Positions 1-7,587 of a stretch of DNA of 18,334 bases are shown one piece after another. This stretch comes from Bacillota bacterium (GTDB lineage: Bacteria; Bacillota; Dethiobacteria; DTU022), in NCBI GenBank assembly GCA_012797095.1, contig JAAZPS010000170.1:1-18334 (forward strand). Direction: 5' to 3'. How positions within the stretch are numbered: position 1 is the first letter of the stretch; the number at the start of each line of letters is the position of its first letter. The translations under genes and the position numbers were made by a program. Below the pieces are notes generated by a model. The model made no database searches, was not told the DNA's origin, and was given only the letters and a program-made list of their open reading frames with translations.

Positions 1-362
1 CCGTTCCTCGAATAATTGCAATCTCCGATTTAAAGCCACAGCCTCCAGGCACCCCTATATAGATTAGGCATGGCGCAGAAATATCCTTTTAAATCATCCC
101 TTTCCACAACCGACTGGATTATCTTATTACCAAAAGCAATCAAAAGATCCATTACGGGCGATCTGTTTTACCAGCACCCATTTCAATTACACTCATTTTA
201 CGGGGTGGCTTCATCGACCCCACCGATTACAAAAATGAACCATGGTCACATCAATGGATAAGGAATAAAGAGAAGGTGGGCAGTTTTGGATCTTTCTCCA
301 ATTCTGTGGTTGACTGGTTGACGGCTGAATTTGAAGAACGGAATAAAGATGTACATAAAAAT
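1..362. other. Gene-poor left edge, no supported gene
   Basis: This stretch is AT-richer than the genes to the right. The longest open frame is a 63-codon plus-strand one at 70-261, with no Shine-Dalgarno sequence and no recognisable motif, so I do not call it. A G-rich/C-rich pair around 201-226 (GGGGTGG then CCCCACC) could form a weak hairpin. The stretch may be decayed coding sequence from beyond the left edge, but I recognise nothing in it. Confidence 0.5.
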
Positions 363-437
363 TGGCTCCCCAGGCAGGACTCGAACCTGCAACCTACCGG
401 TTAACAGCCGGTCGCTCTGCCATTGAGCTACTGAGGA
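363..437 (-). tRNA. tRNA-Asn (anticodon GTT), CCA encoded
   Basis: Read on the minus strand this is a complete 75-nt cloverleaf including an encoded CCA. The acceptor stem pairs TCCTCAG with CTGGGGA, with one G-U pair. The D arm is GCTC/GAGC. The anticodon stem is ACCGG/CCGGT around loop CTGTTAA, giving anticodon GTT (Asn). The T arm is GCAGG/CCTGC around TTCGAGT, and the discriminator base is G. It delivers asparagine for AAC/AAU codons. It stands alone, with its own near-consensus promoter just upstream and a short T run (TTTTT) after the CCA. Confidence 0.97.
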
Positions 438-449
438 ACCTTCAAATGT

Positions 450-478
450 ATTATAAGGGATCAACCTGATTGCGTCAA
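450..478 (-). promoter_or_regulatory. Sigma-A promoter of tRNA-Asn
   Basis: On the minus strand, TTGACG (473-478) is followed after exactly 17 nt by TATAAT (450-455), ending 12 nt before the mature tRNA 5' end. One mismatch to the housekeeping consensus and ideal spacing make this the clearest promoter in the window, as expected for a stable RNA gene. Confidence 0.9.
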
Positions 479-511
479 GATCATGAAAGATATTTAAACA
501 AGGGATCCACC

Positions 512-523
512 GGGCCGCGGCCC
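512..523. repeat. 12-bp perfect palindrome GGGCCGCGGCCC
   Basis: A perfect, all-GC 12-bp palindrome in an otherwise AT-leaning spacer. It could be a restriction/methylation hotspot or the core of a degenerate repeat. No function can be assigned from sequence. Confidence 0.5.
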
Positions 524-575
524 AAGATTTTACGCCTGTTACCACACCCCAGTCAAAAGCCTTCACGCAATGAAC

Positions 576-603
576 GAGATCCTTCGCTCCGCTCAGGATG
601 ACG
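576..603. repeat. Dispersed-repeat-like sequence
   Basis: The minus strand reads CGTCATCCTGAGCGGAGCGA followed by AGGATCTC. From memory, sequences of this form (ATCCTGAGCG-AGCGAAGGATC) occur as short dispersed intergenic repeats in many bacterial genomes. The imperfect inverted symmetry GATCCTTCGCTC/GAGCGGAGCGAAGGATC can fold into a hairpin. Its identity as a repeat family member rests on recollection, since only one copy lies in this window. Confidence 0.5.
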
Positions 604-674
604 CTCATGAAAACCCTAAGCAAGGCGAGGGATACGCTATATCGTTAGCATAGGCTATCTCGGCCTCACTTTCA

Positions 675-686
675 ACGGTATACCGT
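675..686. repeat. 12-bp perfect palindrome ACGGTATACCGT
   Basis: Perfect 12-bp inverted repeat about 70 bp beyond the stop codon of the membrane-protein gene. It has no flanking T run on either strand, so it does not look like an intrinsic terminator. It could be a protein-binding site or part of a degenerate repeat. Confidence 0.45.
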
Positions 687-755
687 AAATCATTTGTGAA
701 GTTGATTGTTATTCTTTTACTGAGCATGGTAACACTGCCAGCGAACTCTTTTACC

Positions 756-1202
756 CTATTCCCCATCCTTCCTGTTCTGGATCCTGTTGACAATAATGGT
801 CGTTACGGAGATAACGACAGCCACACCGGCCGTCCAGAACATTATGGGAGCCGTCCTTCTTTCAACCTCGGCCGGGTTGCTGAAACTTGCGCTTTTGATA
901 AGCAACAGAATCAGCGCTGAAATAGCGACCGCCAAAGCAACAGTGATTAACACCCTGAAAATAGGTTTTTGCTCTTCCGGGGCCGGCCCGACAAAGGCAT
1001 TGGCCAGGATCAGACGGACAACGTAGATCCCCGAGCAGGTCATCAAAATGACCATGACATTTTCCGGATATTCCAGCCACCGGAAACCAAACCCCTGCAG
1101 GCCCATATCGATAAGCAACAGATAGAAGAGCATCAGGAACGCCTGGTTGCCGATCTTGTTTTTCCTTTGCACCTGCATTTCATCGAGTCCCTTACCGGTC
1201 AT
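756..1202 (-). CDS. Four-helix integral membrane protein paired with an XRE repressor
   Basis: The 148-aa product has four hydrophobic segments at about residues 22-40, 48-68, 82-102 and 117-137. Its basic N-terminus (VQRKNKIGNQAF) and basic end (NRIQNRKDGE) suggest both termini are cytoplasmic. I chose the ATG at 1202 because GGGAGG lies 9 nt upstream. An ATG at 1211 is also in frame but abuts that Shine-Dalgarno. The gene overlaps the end of the XRE regulator by 11 nt, so the two are translated as a coupled pair. Small uncharacterised membrane proteins of the DUF6773/DUF2178 kind are commonly linked to short XRE regulators in Firmicutes, and I place this one there by resemblance. Its biochemical role is unknown, and membrane stress or a sensor-type role is only a guess. 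Confidence 0.8.
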   Translation of the reverse strand: MTGKGLDEMQVQRKNKIGNQAFLMLFYLLLIDMGLQGFGFRWLEYPENVMVILMTCSGIYVVRLILANAFVGPAPEEQKPIFRVLITVALAVAISALILLLIKSASFSNPAEVERRTAPIMFWTAGVAVVISVTTIIVNRIQNRKDGE

Positions 1203-1404
1203 GATACTCATCCTCCCAGAAAATATCGTTCAATGTTTTATTCAGCTCCCTGCATATGGAGATACATAGATTGATCGTGGGATTGTAATTCCCGTTCTCG
1301 ATGGCGTTGATCGTTTGCCTGGTTACACCGACCGCATCGGCCAGGTTTTTTTGGGATAGGTCTTTTGCTGCTCGCGCAGACTTGAGTTTCAGATTCTTGC
1401 CCAA
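1192..1404 (-). CDS. Small XRE-family (Cro/CI-type) HTH transcriptional regulator
   Basis: The 70-aa protein is essentially a single helix-turn-helix domain. Residues from about 14 to 45 read SQKNLADAVGVTRQTINAIE, the usual Cro/CI recognition unit. It ends with the tail NKTLNDIFWEDE, typical of short YgzD/Xre-like repressors. The start is TTG at 1404, supported by GAGGTGAT a few bases upstream. It would act as a cytoplasmic DNA-binding repressor, most likely of its own two-gene operon. The promoter ahead of it carries a 10-bp palindrome over the -10 element, a natural operator position. The downstream membrane-protein gene overlaps its last codons. No ligand or toxin domain is present. Confidence 0.9.
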   Translation of the reverse strand: MGKNLKLKSARAAKDLSQKNLADAVGVTRQTINAIENGNYNPTINLCISICRELNKTLNDIFWEDEYHDR

Positions 1405-1452
1405 CAGATCACCTCAAATATCGCTCGTGCGACCAACCGTTTGTCCGGGATA

Positions 1453-1481
1453 ATAGTACTATATAATTAACCATATGTCAA
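1453..1481 (-). promoter_or_regulatory. Sigma-A promoter of the XRE operon with a palindromic operator candidate
   Basis: On the minus strand, TTGACA (1476-1481) is followed after 17 nt by TACTAT (1453-1458). ATAGTACTAT, a perfect 10-bp palindrome at 1453-1462, covers the -10 element. The -35 is a perfect match. The palindrome would let the dimeric XRE protein block its own promoter, which is an inference from position. Confidence 0.75.
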
Positions 1482-1627
1482 ATATATAATACATTATGGT
1501 ATATTTATTTTACATAAAGTTTTCGGATCGGGTTTTCCTCGGGGTTATAATGTTGAATCGTTTTGCTTGAAATTTCCTGCTGCAGAGGAAGTTGAACAAC
1601 CCTGAAAACCTATCTTTTTTTCCGAAA

Positions 1628-1650
1628 GTAAATTATTCAAGCCTGACCCC
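1628..1650. mobile_element. Possible remnant of a mobile or REP-type element
   Basis: The minus strand reads GGGGTCAGGCTTGAATAATT and then TAC. I recall this motif at the edges of short mobile or REP-associated elements in many bacterial genomes. No transposase frame survives: the 1405-1888 spacer has only a 65-codon minus-strand frame without a known motif. Treat this as a weak call. Confidence 0.3.
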
Positions 1651-1753
1651 ATGAGGGCTGTTGAAAACGGGTAAAAGCCTCCGTACAGATGATCATCGGT
1701 GTGATTATTGAGGGTAAAATGTGGGCGAATACAATTTTCGAAAAGAGAAACGG

Positions 1754-1829
1754 TGGCAGGCGGGGCGAATTTATCCTTTCAACTTCAGAAATCGAACGGA
1801 GCGCTGGCAGGCGGGGGTGAAACCCCGCC
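1754..1829. repeat. Direct repeat TGGCAGGCGGGG with a GC hairpin
   Basis: TGGCAGGCGGGG occurs twice, at 1754-1765 and 1805-1816. The second copy runs into a perfect 7-bp stem, GGCGGGG (1810-1816) and CCCCGCC (1823-1829), with a 6-nt loop. It lies 60-135 bp past the rpoD stop codon. It could help end rpoD transcription on the minus strand, but there is no T run. It may equally be a dispersed GC-rich repeat. The rest of 1482-1888 holds nothing I can assign. Confidence 0.45.
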
Positions 1830-1861
1830 ACCAAAGGTTGCTTCGGTGCCAGGGGACCGTT

Positions 1862-1883
1862 GGAACCGCGCAGCCGCGGCTCC
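1862..1883 (-). terminator. GC-rich hairpin directly after rpoD, weak terminator candidate
   Basis: Five bases past the rpoD stop, 1862-1870 (GGAACCGCG) pairs with 1875-1883 (CGCGGCTCC) over 9 bp with one mismatch and a 4-nt loop. The position fits a 3'-end structure for the dnaG-rpoD transcript. No run of T follows on the minus strand, so it may stabilise the 3' end rather than terminate. Confidence 0.4.
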
Positions 1884-1888
1884 CGTCC

Positions 1889-3019
1889 CTACTCGAGATA
1901 ATCCTTCAGCTGTTTGCTGCGCATGGGATGGCGCAGCTTGCGCAGCGCTTTGGCCTCGATCTGACGGATCCGTTCCCGGGTAACTCCGAAATACTGTCCA
2001 ACCTCTTCCAGGGTCCTAGAACGGCCGTCGTCAAGTCCGAATCGCAGGCGCAGCACCTTCTCTTCTCGCGAGGTGAGCGTATCTAGTACATCCTCGAGCT
2101 GCTCCTTGAGCAGCTCGAAGGCCGCTGCATCCGCCGGTGCCTGTGCTTCCTGATCTTCGATAAAATCACCGAGATGGCTGTCATCCTCTTCGCCGATCGG
2201 TGTCTCCAGGGAGACCGGTTCCTGGGAGATCTTCAGGATCTCACGGACCCGGTCCTCGCTGATATTCATTTCCCGGGCAATCTCTTCGGGGGCAGGTTCC
2301 CGGCCAAGTTCCTGGACCAGCTGCCGCTGGATCCGGATCAGTTTGTTGATCGTCTCGACCATATGCACCGGGATACGGATGGTGCGGGCCTGATCGGCGA
2401 TCGCCCGGGTGATCGCCTGACGGATCCACCAGGTTGCGTAGGTGCTGAATTTATAGCCCTTGCGGTAATCAAATTTTTCGACCGCTTTGATCAATCCGAG
2501 GTTCCCTTCCTGGATCAGATCCAGAAAGAGCATCCCCCGGCCGACATACTTTTTGGCAATGCTGACCACCAAGCGCAGATTTGCCTCCGCCAGGCGGCGC
2601 CTGGCCTCTTCACTGTTGTTCTCGATCGCTTTGGCCAGCTCCACCTCTTCTTCAGAAGTGAGCAGTGAAATCTTGCCGATCTCCTTCAGATACATCCTTA
2701 CCGGATCGTTAATCGCCACCCCTCCGGGCAAAGAAAGATCTTCCTCCTCTTCTGTCCTGGTCGCATCCTCGGTCTCGACAGCTTTCTCTGTCTCCCTGGC
2801 AACAGAGCTTTTGCCGTTTCCGGCGGTCTCATCCACTATTTTGATTCCCTGTTCCGCCAGGTGATCATAAAAACGATCGAGCGCTTCCACGGAGAGCTCG
2901 TAAGACTGCAGAGTATCAGTGATCTCTTTATAAGAAAGAGAGCCTTTGCTTTTGCCGCGCCCGATAAGATCGCGCTGGACTTCTTTCAGGGATGCAACTT
3001 TCTCTATTTCTTTAGCCAT
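1889..3019 (-). CDS. rpoD: Housekeeping RNA polymerase sigma factor (sigma-70/SigA)
   Basis: The 376-aa protein directs RNA polymerase to -35/-10 promoters such as those of the tRNA-Asn and XRE genes. It contains region 1.2 (NDPVRMYLKEIG, about residue 104), region 2 with the core-binding DLIQEGNLGLIKAVEKF and the -10-reading YKFSTYATWWIRQAI, and region 3. Region 4.2 is TLEEVGQYFGVTRERIRQIE near the C-terminus. The length matches Gram-positive SigA (about 370-390 aa) rather than the longer proteobacterial RpoD. An acidic, low-complexity linker around residues 62-100 separates the region 1.1-like N-terminus from the conserved core. The ATG at 3019 has GGGAGGGGAG upstream and overlaps the end of dnaG by 8 nt, which indicates coupled expression in the classic dnaG-sigA operon. 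Confidence 0.98.
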   Translation of the reverse strand: MAKEIEKVASLKEVQRDLIGRGKSKGSLSYKEITDTLQSYELSVEALDRFYDHLAEQGIKIVDETAGNGKSSVARETEKAVETEDATRTEEEEDLSLPGGVAINDPVRMYLKEIGKISLLTSEEEVELAKAIENNSEEARRRLAEANLRLVVSIAKKYVGRGMLFLDLIQEGNLGLIKAVEKFDYRKGYKFSTYATWWIRQAITRAIADQARTIRIPVHMVETINKLIRIQRQLVQELGREPAPEEIAREMNISEDRVREILKISQEPVSLETPIGEEDDSHLGDFIEDQEAQAPADAAAFELLKEQLEDVLDTLTSREEKVLRLRFGLDDGRSRTLEEVGQYFGVTRERIRQIEAKALRKLRHPMRSKQLKDYLE

Positions 3020-4856
3020 GCAAATTCTCCCCTCCCCCGGAACGATAGGAAGCTCCTTTAAGTCTCTTAATCACCTGCAAATGCTCCTGAAGTATTTTTT
3101 TGGCATAGTCGTTGTACTCTTTTTTCTTGTCGATCTCTTTCAATTCCTTCTGCTGCAATTCCTGTTGCCTGGCTAGTTTTTCCCGATTTATTCTTTCAAT
3201 ACAATCACCGGTCATGCGAAGCAGCATCTTGCTCTCCAGATCCTGCAGGCTCGGGTCCGTGGAGGCGGTTGCAATCATCCGGTGAATGGCGTTATCGGAA
3301 AAACAATCAACCAGCAGCTCACCGCTGACCGGCCGCCCTTCCTCTTTCAATTGAAATATCGTTTCAACAACCTGCCGCAGCGGCCCCTCCTGAAAATCGG
3401 CAGCCTCCAGCGAACCGGAGACTATCTCAACGGCCTCTTCGCTCTGCATCATCAAGGAAAGAAGCATCTTCTCGGCCGGATTGGCTTTCAGCTGATCCGT
3501 ACCCTTATTCTGATCCTTTAATTGCAGATTATGACCGGGATAGGATTTTTGCCCCTTCAGTTTCCGCTGAAGTTCCCTCCGGACCGCTCCTTCGGAGACA
3601 CCGAGCTCCTCGGCGACCCCCTTGAGATAGATCTCACGCTCCACCAGGTTCGGAATTTCCCGCAGCACCGTGAGCGACTCTTCCAGAAAGCGCCGCCGAC
3701 TTTCCTCGGAAGAGGGATCGCAGCGCTTCTTTAAAACAGCGAGACGGTACCGGTTGAGGGGCTGCGCCCGGCTGAGAATATCTTCAAAATAGGCCGCTCC
3801 CCGCTGCCGGATCAACCCGTCAGGATCGCTGCCCTCGGGCAGCACGGCTACCTCGACCAGGCAGCCGGAGTCCTGCAATATTTTCAGTCCCCGCCATGCT
3901 GCCGCCTCGCCGGCGCTGTCGGCATCATAGGCGATGATCACCTTTTCCGCCTGTGAGCGGATCAGCCGTCCCTGGGCCGGGGTCAGCGCCGTTCCCAGCG
4001 AAGCGACTATATTCTTGATCCCGGCCTGGAAGGCGGTGATAACATCGGTGTAGCCTTCGACGATTATCGCAGTCTTGCTGAGCCGGATCTCGCGCCGGGC
4101 CAGATGCAGGCCGTAAAGGTAGGTCCCCTTTTCAAAGACCGGCGTCTCCGGCGAGTTCAGATATTTGGGACCGCTTCTGTCCCCCTCTTCCAGGGCTCTG
4201 GCCCCGAAACCGACCACCTCGCCGCTCAAGTTGCAGATGGGAAAAAGCAGCCGATCCCTGAAACGGTCGTAGTAACCGCTGCTCTGGCGGGGGGAAACCA
4301 ACCCTGCCTTCAACAGAAGTTCTCCCTCGATCCCCTTTTTTTTAGCAAAGTCGCCCAGGCTCTGCCACCCAGGCGGGGCATATCCCAGATCAAAAAGCTC
4401 CACGGATGACCCCTCGATACCCCTGCCGGCCAGATAGGCCGCCGCTTTTTTGGCGGCGGGGCTATTTCGAAGCTGCCCGGCGAAAAAGTCGGCCGCCAGC
4501 CGATTCAGGGCAAGGATCTGCTCTTTCAGCCGGCCGGTTTCGCTGAGGGCAGCCCTTGTTTCGGGAATCTGCACTCCCGTTCTGCGGGCCAGAAAGCGGA
4601 CCGCTTCCGGAAATTCAAGGTTCTCTATCTTCATGATAAAGTTGAACACGTTGCCCGAAGCGCCGCAGCCAAAACAGTGAAAAAGCTGTTTGTCCGGCGA
4701 GACGGTGAACGAGGGTGTCTTCTCACTGTGGAAGGGGCACAGACCGAGGAGGCTCTTGCCCCTCTTTTCCAGAGCAAGGTATTCCCCGACCAGGCCAGCC
4801 ATGTCACAGCGCTGCCTGATTTCATCGATGATCTGCTCCGGAATTCCCTGTGCCAA
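3012..4856 (-). CDS. dnaG: DNA primase DnaG
   Basis: This 614-aa primase makes RNA primers at the replication fork. The N-terminal CHC2 zinc finger is intact with C40, H43, C61 and C64. The TOPRIM catalytic core shows EGYTD at 267-271 and the metal-binding DAD at 311-313. The C-terminal helical part, from about residue 455, corresponds to the DnaB-helicase interaction domain and ends in a lysine/glutamate-rich coiled stretch. The length is usual for Firmicute DnaG. The start is a TTG at 4856. GGTGAGG lies only 2 nt upstream, closer than usual, so the precise start is less certain than the gene. It overlaps rpoD and lies downstream of a long spacer in which I see no convincing promoter. Confidence 0.97.
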   Translation of the reverse strand: MAQGIPEQIIDEIRQRCDMAGLVGEYLALEKRGKSLLGLCPFHSEKTPSFTVSPDKQLFHCFGCGASGNVFNFIMKIENLEFPEAVRFLARRTGVQIPETRAALSETGRLKEQILALNRLAADFFAGQLRNSPAAKKAAAYLAGRGIEGSSVELFDLGYAPPGWQSLGDFAKKKGIEGELLLKAGLVSPRQSSGYYDRFRDRLLFPICNLSGEVVGFGARALEEGDRSGPKYLNSPETPVFEKGTYLYGLHLARREIRLSKTAIIVEGYTDVITAFQAGIKNIVASLGTALTPAQGRLIRSQAEKVIIAYDADSAGEAAAWRGLKILQDSGCLVEVAVLPEGSDPDGLIRQRGAAYFEDILSRAQPLNRYRLAVLKKRCDPSSEESRRRFLEESLTVLREIPNLVEREIYLKGVAEELGVSEGAVRRELQRKLKGQKSYPGHNLQLKDQNKGTDQLKANPAEKMLLSLMMQSEEAVEIVSGSLEAADFQEGPLRQVVETIFQLKEEGRPVSGELLVDCFSDNAIHRMIATASTDPSLQDLESKMLLRMTGDCIERINREKLARQQELQQKELKEIDKKKEYNDYAKKILQEHLQVIKRLKGASYRSGGGENLHG

Positions 4857-5192
4857 AACCTCACCGCCAGTTAATTGATTGCCAATGGTCCCGCCCGTTT
4901 CTGCCAGCTATTCGAAAGATAGAAAAACCCCATCCCGATGCAAAGAGACGAGGCAACCCTGGACAAACGATTTTTCAGCGTCGATCCTGTAAAGACCGGG
5001 ACGCTCCTCCCTGCGTGAACTAATTTATCCAATTTTACTGTACACTATATTCTACGCCCCGGAGGATAATCCTGCTTTACCCGAGAATTTACGCGAACAA
5101 GCTTTGCCATATTATTACCATAATGTGACATCCTTATCCTTTAACCGGGTTGATTTCCGGAAAAGGCGACTGCACTGATCCAGTTCTGCCGG
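4857..5192. other. Spacer upstream of dnaG, no gene found
   Basis: This 336-bp spacer separates dnaG from the terminator of the oxidoreductase gene. It must contain the dnaG-rpoD promoter if the terminator works. I searched the minus strand for -35/-10 pairs. TAGAAT and TAAAAT candidates near 5025-5060 lack an acceptable -35 at 16-18 nt. No open frame with a ribosome binding site is present. CCGGAAAAGG occurs twice, at about 5157 and 5189. Confidence 0.5.
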
Positions 5193-5224
5193 AAAAGGGG
5201 CCGTTCCCTGACGAGAACAGCCCC
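5193..5224 (-). terminator. Intrinsic terminator of the oxidoreductase gene
   Basis: On the minus strand GGGGCTGTTC (5215-5224) pairs with GAACGGCCCC (5197-5206), 10 bp with one G-U pair and an 8-nt loop. TTTT (5193-5196) follows directly. It sits 66 bp past the oxidoreductase stop and separates that gene from dnaG-rpoD. Confidence 0.85.
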
Positions 5225-5290
5225 TACATAATATTTCAATTTAACGCCGACCGCCGTAGGCGAGACAGGCGGCCAGAGCGGACAATCCGG

Positions 5291-7375
5291 CTAGCGCAGC
5301 GGCGATGGGGTCAGCTCTTTGAACTGCTCCGCAGCTTCCTTCAGGATCTGTCCGAAATTGTCGATCTCGGCAAATGAGAGCTCGCGGTAGCTTATCCGCG
5401 AATCTCCAAGGCCCATCTCCTCGAGAAGCGCATTGAGGTGACCGATCCGTTTCTCGATCCAGCCCACGGTATCCTTGTGGGGACAGGCTGCCTTGGCATC
5501 CTCCTTGCATCCGACGACCACAATACCGTCTACGCCCATCTCCACCGCCTTCAACAGGTGCAGCGTATCGACCTTGGCAACGCAGGGATAGCGCACTACC
5601 GCCAGGTTGGCCTCCTTGTAACCGAGCACCTCGGGAAGAGCAAAGGCACCGTAGCCGCAGGTAACCGCAAGCACTGCCGGTTCGCTGTTGGCTCCCTTCA
5701 ACAGCTCGGTGACCGCAGGTTCGATGGCATTGGCCGCTTCGTCAACCATGGGCGTAAGGAACTTGATCGCATAGGCCGGGCAGATCGAAAGGCAAAGACC
5801 GCAGGCCTGGCACTGCTCGCTGCGAATGGTCACGGTCCCGTCCACATTGACGATGGGGACATCGTAGGGGCAGACGCGAACACAGGTGAGGCAGTTGACG
5901 CAGAGCTCCTCGATCCGCTCCGCCCCCGCCAGACAGGATAGACAGCGGCGGGCTTCGTTGATCGCGGTAACAGCATCGTAGCCCAGTTCCGCCTGCTTGA
6001 AATGCTTGACCCGCTCGGCCGGGTTGATCATCGGGACGGCATGCCGGTCGATCCGGGTGATCTTATCTGCCACATCGGTCTGTAGCTTCTCCAGGGGAGT
6101 GGGTTCGAAGAGCAGATCGCGGTCAAAGGGTTCGTCGCGGAGATAGGCCAGAATTGCCTGCGCCGCCACCCGACCGTCTTTCATCGATTGAACCGCTGTC
6201 CCCGGGCCGGTGACCATCTCGCCGCAGGCAAAAACACCGGGACGGCTCGTGGACATGGCTTTTCTGTCAAAGACAACGCGGCCGCGCTCATCCAGATCGA
6301 CCTGGCCCTTGAGCGGTGCGGGATCGCCGCCCTGCCCGATGGAGAAGATGATCAGATCACCGGAGACAATCTTTTTGCTGTCCTGATTGTAGGTCGGGTT
6401 GAACCGTCCGTTCTCATCAAAGACGCAGGTGCACTCGATCAACTCGAGGCCTTTGATCTTGCCGTCTTCCCGGATGATCGCGTGGGGTCCCCAGGAGTTG
6501 TTGAATTCAACCCCTTCCTCGGCGGCCTCCTCGATCTCCCAGGGGAAGGCGGGCATCTCCTCGGAGCATTCCAGACAGACCACCTTGACCTTGGCTGCTC
6601 CGCTGCGGACCGCAGAGCGGCAAACGTCCATCGCAACGTTACCACCGCCGACAACGATCACGGTGGGGCTACCTTCAAAACTGAAATTATCACGCTTGAC
6701 CCTTTTGAGAAAATCAAGGGCATAGAGAATGCCATCTCCCTCGACCCCGGGTATCTTCAACCCATGGCTAACCGGCAGCCCCAGGGCGATCAGAACCGCC
6801 TGATAGCCTTCTTTTTGCAGCTGCTCCACCGACAGGTTGCGGCCGAGCTCCATTCCTGTTTTATACTCAACCCCTTGCTCGGCAATCTCATCGATATCCT
6901 GATCGATCGCCCCGTCGGGGAGGCGGTAAAACGGGATATAGTGGCGCACCGCGCCGCCCATATAGGGCTCCCGATCGAAAACGGTAACGGCGCAACCCTG
7001 GCGTACCAGATCGTATGCCGCGGTCAGGCCGCTGGGCCCGCCGCCGATAACGGCTACCTTGCCGGCAGAGCCCGGCTCAACCCCGGAGGGGGGCACCTTC
7101 ACCGCGCTGTTCTCCACTGCAAATCGCTTCAATGCACGGGCAGAAGGCGGCTGATCAACATCATGGCGGCGGCATTCGTCCTCGCAGTGGTGCGCGCAGA
7201 TCGTGCCGCAGATGGAAGGTAAAGGGTTGCTTTCCTTGATCAGCTCAAGCGCCCGATCAAAATCTCCCATGGCAAGAGCAAAAAGATAATCGCGCACATC
7301 CTGATGAATGGGACAGGCTGCTTGACAGGGCGGAAGAATCTCCTTCGCCGGTTCCTGGATATCATGTTGAGTCAA
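5291..7375 (-). CDS. Multidomain FAD/Fe-S oxidoreductase (GltD-like core, ferredoxin clusters, MvhD-like tail)
   Basis: The 694-aa cytoplasmic protein has four visible parts. The N-terminus resembles the Fe-S-binding part of glutamate synthase small subunits (C17, C21, C56, C60, C64, C68). Residues 107-410 form a two-dinucleotide flavoprotein, with FAD motif VIGGGPSGL at 109-117, NAD(P) motif VVGGGNVAMD at 241-250, and a C-terminal FAD-contact CGEMVTGPGTAVQSMKDGR. Two ferredoxin-type 4Fe-4S motifs use C492/C495/C498/C502 and C522/C525/C528/C532. Residues 566-670 resemble the MvhD/FrhD delta subunit, with cysteines C573, C598, C623 and C631. The family pattern suggests electron transfer between NAD(P)H and ferredoxin or a heterodisulfide-reductase/hydrogenase-type partner, and the physiological partner is not encoded nearby. 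TTG at 7375 has GAGGAGTG upstream. The gene is monocistronic, ended by the terminator at 5193-5224. Confidence 0.85.
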   Translation of the reverse strand: MTQHDIQEPAKEILPPCQAACPIHQDVRDYLFALAMGDFDRALELIKESNPLPSICGTICAHHCEDECRRHDVDQPPSARALKRFAVENSAVKVPPSGVEPGSAGKVAVIGGGPSGLTAAYDLVRQGCAVTVFDREPYMGGAVRHYIPFYRLPDGAIDQDIDEIAEQGVEYKTGMELGRNLSVEQLQKEGYQAVLIALGLPVSHGLKIPGVEGDGILYALDFLKRVKRDNFSFEGSPTVIVVGGGNVAMDVCRSAVRSGAAKVKVVCLECSEEMPAFPWEIEEAAEEGVEFNNSWGPHAIIREDGKIKGLELIECTCVFDENGRFNPTYNQDSKKIVSGDLIIFSIGQGGDPAPLKGQVDLDERGRVVFDRKAMSTSRPGVFACGEMVTGPGTAVQSMKDGRVAAQAILAYLRDEPFDRDLLFEPTPLEKLQTDVADKITRIDRHAVPMINPAERVKHFKQAELGYDAVTAINEARRCLSCLAGAERIEELCVNCLTCVRVCPYDVPIVNVDGTVTIRSEQCQACGLCLSICPAYAIKFLTPMVDEAANAIEPAVTELLKGANSEPAVLAVTCGYGAFALPEVLGYKEANLAVVRYPCVAKVDTLHLLKAVEMGVDGIVVVGCKEDAKAACPHKDTVGWIEKRIGHLNALLEEMGLGDSRISYRELSFAEIDNFGQILKEAAEQFKELTPSPLR

Positions 7376-7557
7376 GAATGATCACTCCTCGTTTAAAAAA
7401 AGTTTATATTCTGATCCCTATACTTATATTTCGCGGTAAATTTCTGTATTCCTCCCCGCCTCAGTTTAAATTCTCTATTCTCTTGGATTTTCAAGGTATA
7501 TTTTTCATAAAGGTATTTCAACAGGGCCGCCGAAGAGAAAAAACGCTATTTATTATC

Positions 7558-7587
7558 TTGACATTTTGGTGTAACATTTGGTGTAAC
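7558..7587 (+). promoter_or_regulatory. Candidate promoter of the carboxypeptidase gene
   Basis: TTGACA at 7558-7563 is followed after 18 nt by TGTAAC at 7582-7587, four of six consensus matches. It lies about 130 bp upstream of the chosen dacF start. The -10 falls inside the second copy of a threefold repeat, so a repeat-binding regulator would overlap the promoter. Confidence 0.5.

Noticed and set aside
246..623. 125-codon minus-strand frame spanning the tRNA
   Set aside because: It reads straight through tRNA-Asn and its promoter, which are the real features here.
605..793. Minus-strand frame of 62 codons past the membrane-protein gene
   Set aside because: The part from an internal ATG near 727 looks somewhat protein-like, but there is no ribosome site and the frame overlaps the membrane-protein gene end and a palindrome. 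Too weak to call.
6188..7222. 344-codon plus-strand frame opposite the oxidoreductase
   Set aside because: Antisense shadow of a gene with intact cofactor motifs; no own motif or ribosome binding site.
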